Source of the DNA: Amycolatopsis tolypomycina
Lineage (GTDB): Bacteria; Actinomycetota; Actinomycetes; Mycobacteriales; Pseudonocardiaceae
NCBI RefSeq assembly: GCF_900105945.1
Contig: NZ_FNSO01000004.1
Coordinates: 2,790,001-2,854,000 of the forward strand
DNA length: 64,000 bases
Direction of reading: 5' to 3'
Position numbers and translations under genes: made by a program. This document shows, in pieces, positions 63,891-64,000 of the stretch. Position 1 is the first letter of the stretch; every line of letters begins with the position of its first letter. The notes beneath the pieces were generated by a model. That model was not told the DNA's origin and made no database searches. It saw nothing but the letters and a program-made list of their open reading frames with translations.

Positions 63891-64000
63891 TCAGATCCTG
63901 TGCCGCGCCACGTGGGTCCAGACGGTCGCGGTGAGGGCGAGGATCCCGCACAGCGTCACGCCGGGGTCGGGCAGGACCAGGCCCAGGACCAGCAGCGTCA
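63891..64000 (-). CDS. C-terminal end of a membrane protein (partial)
   Basis: The frame is open to the window edge and ends TGA at 63891-63893. The visible 36 residues are hydrophobic with a basic end (TLLVLGLVLPDPG, then LALTATVWTHVARHRI). The rest is outside the window, so the family is not assigned. Confidence 0.5.
   Translation of the reverse strand, partial: TLLVLGLVLPDPGVTLCGILALTATVWTHVARHRI

Noticed and set aside
63862..63910. Imperfect 22-bp duplication TCAGATCC...
   Set aside because: Two similar stretches at the window's end are short and GC-rich; they could be chance and the flanking gene is cut off.

Overview
The window is about 64 kb of very GC-rich chromosome with frequent GTG starts and many 4-bp ATGA/GTGA gene overlaps. 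It is from an actinomycete, most likely a Pseudonocardiaceae such as Amycolatopsis. This is inferred from the conserved pdxT-yebC-ruvC-ruvA-ruvB-yajC-secD-secF-apt-rel order, a conservon, several SARP/LuxR/TetR/GlxA regulators and a mycobacterial DinB2-type polymerase. No species call is possible from the sequence alone.

Layout. 1-2.3 kb: end of a berberine-bridge-type oxidase, an ArsR-like regulator and pdxS. 2.3-12.2 kb: an accessory block separating pdxS from pdxT. It holds a septum-formation-like membrane protein, a tightly coupled four-gene HerA/FtsK-like cassette (an ATPase-dead membrane paralogue, an active HerA ATPase, a 67-aa protein and an acidic pentapeptide-repeat protein), two decayed genes, and an XRE-cupin regulator divergent from azlCD with three matching operators. 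12.2-24 kb: conserved housekeeping genes for PLP synthesis, the YebC translation/regulatory factor, Holliday-junction processing, the Sec translocase accessory complex, purine salvage and (p)ppGpp control. 24-37 kb: small regulatory and enzyme genes, including a membrane protein and its overlapping small partner that share a RHIM-like motif. 37-47.5 kb: a SARP regulator, a secreted M15-like zinc peptidase candidate, split LigD modules (polymerase, and phosphoesterase with a dead ligase domain), an MFS exporter, a homocysteine methyltransferase and an amino-acid permease. 47.5-52 kb: a TetR-controlled heterodimeric ABC exporter with twin operators. 52-56.4 kb: a conservon (CvnA-D) ending in a StyA-like flavin monooxygenase. 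56.5-64 kb: Ku, a small Cys-rich protein, a candidate small RNA, a DUF6131 mini-protein, ahcY behind an apparent SAH riboswitch, a GNAT enzyme, an AurF-like diiron oxygenase with a divergent TetR, a DinB2-like polymerase with an unusual steric gate, and the end of a membrane protein.

How the genes work together. PdxS and PdxT form PLP synthase although they lie 10 kb apart here. RuvABC resolves recombination intermediates, and SecDF-YajC supports protein export. Ku, LigD-POL and LigD-PE are non-homologous end-joining parts, and the DinB2-like polymerase adds a second enzyme likely to tolerate ribonucleotides. AhcY removes S-adenosylhomocysteine and appears to be switched on by it. The most novel-looking items are the paired live/dead HerA cassette, the RHIM-like motif pair, the SAH riboswitch whose predicted pseudoknot strand is also a terminator arm, and a complementary set of degenerate motifs in the two ABC subunits.
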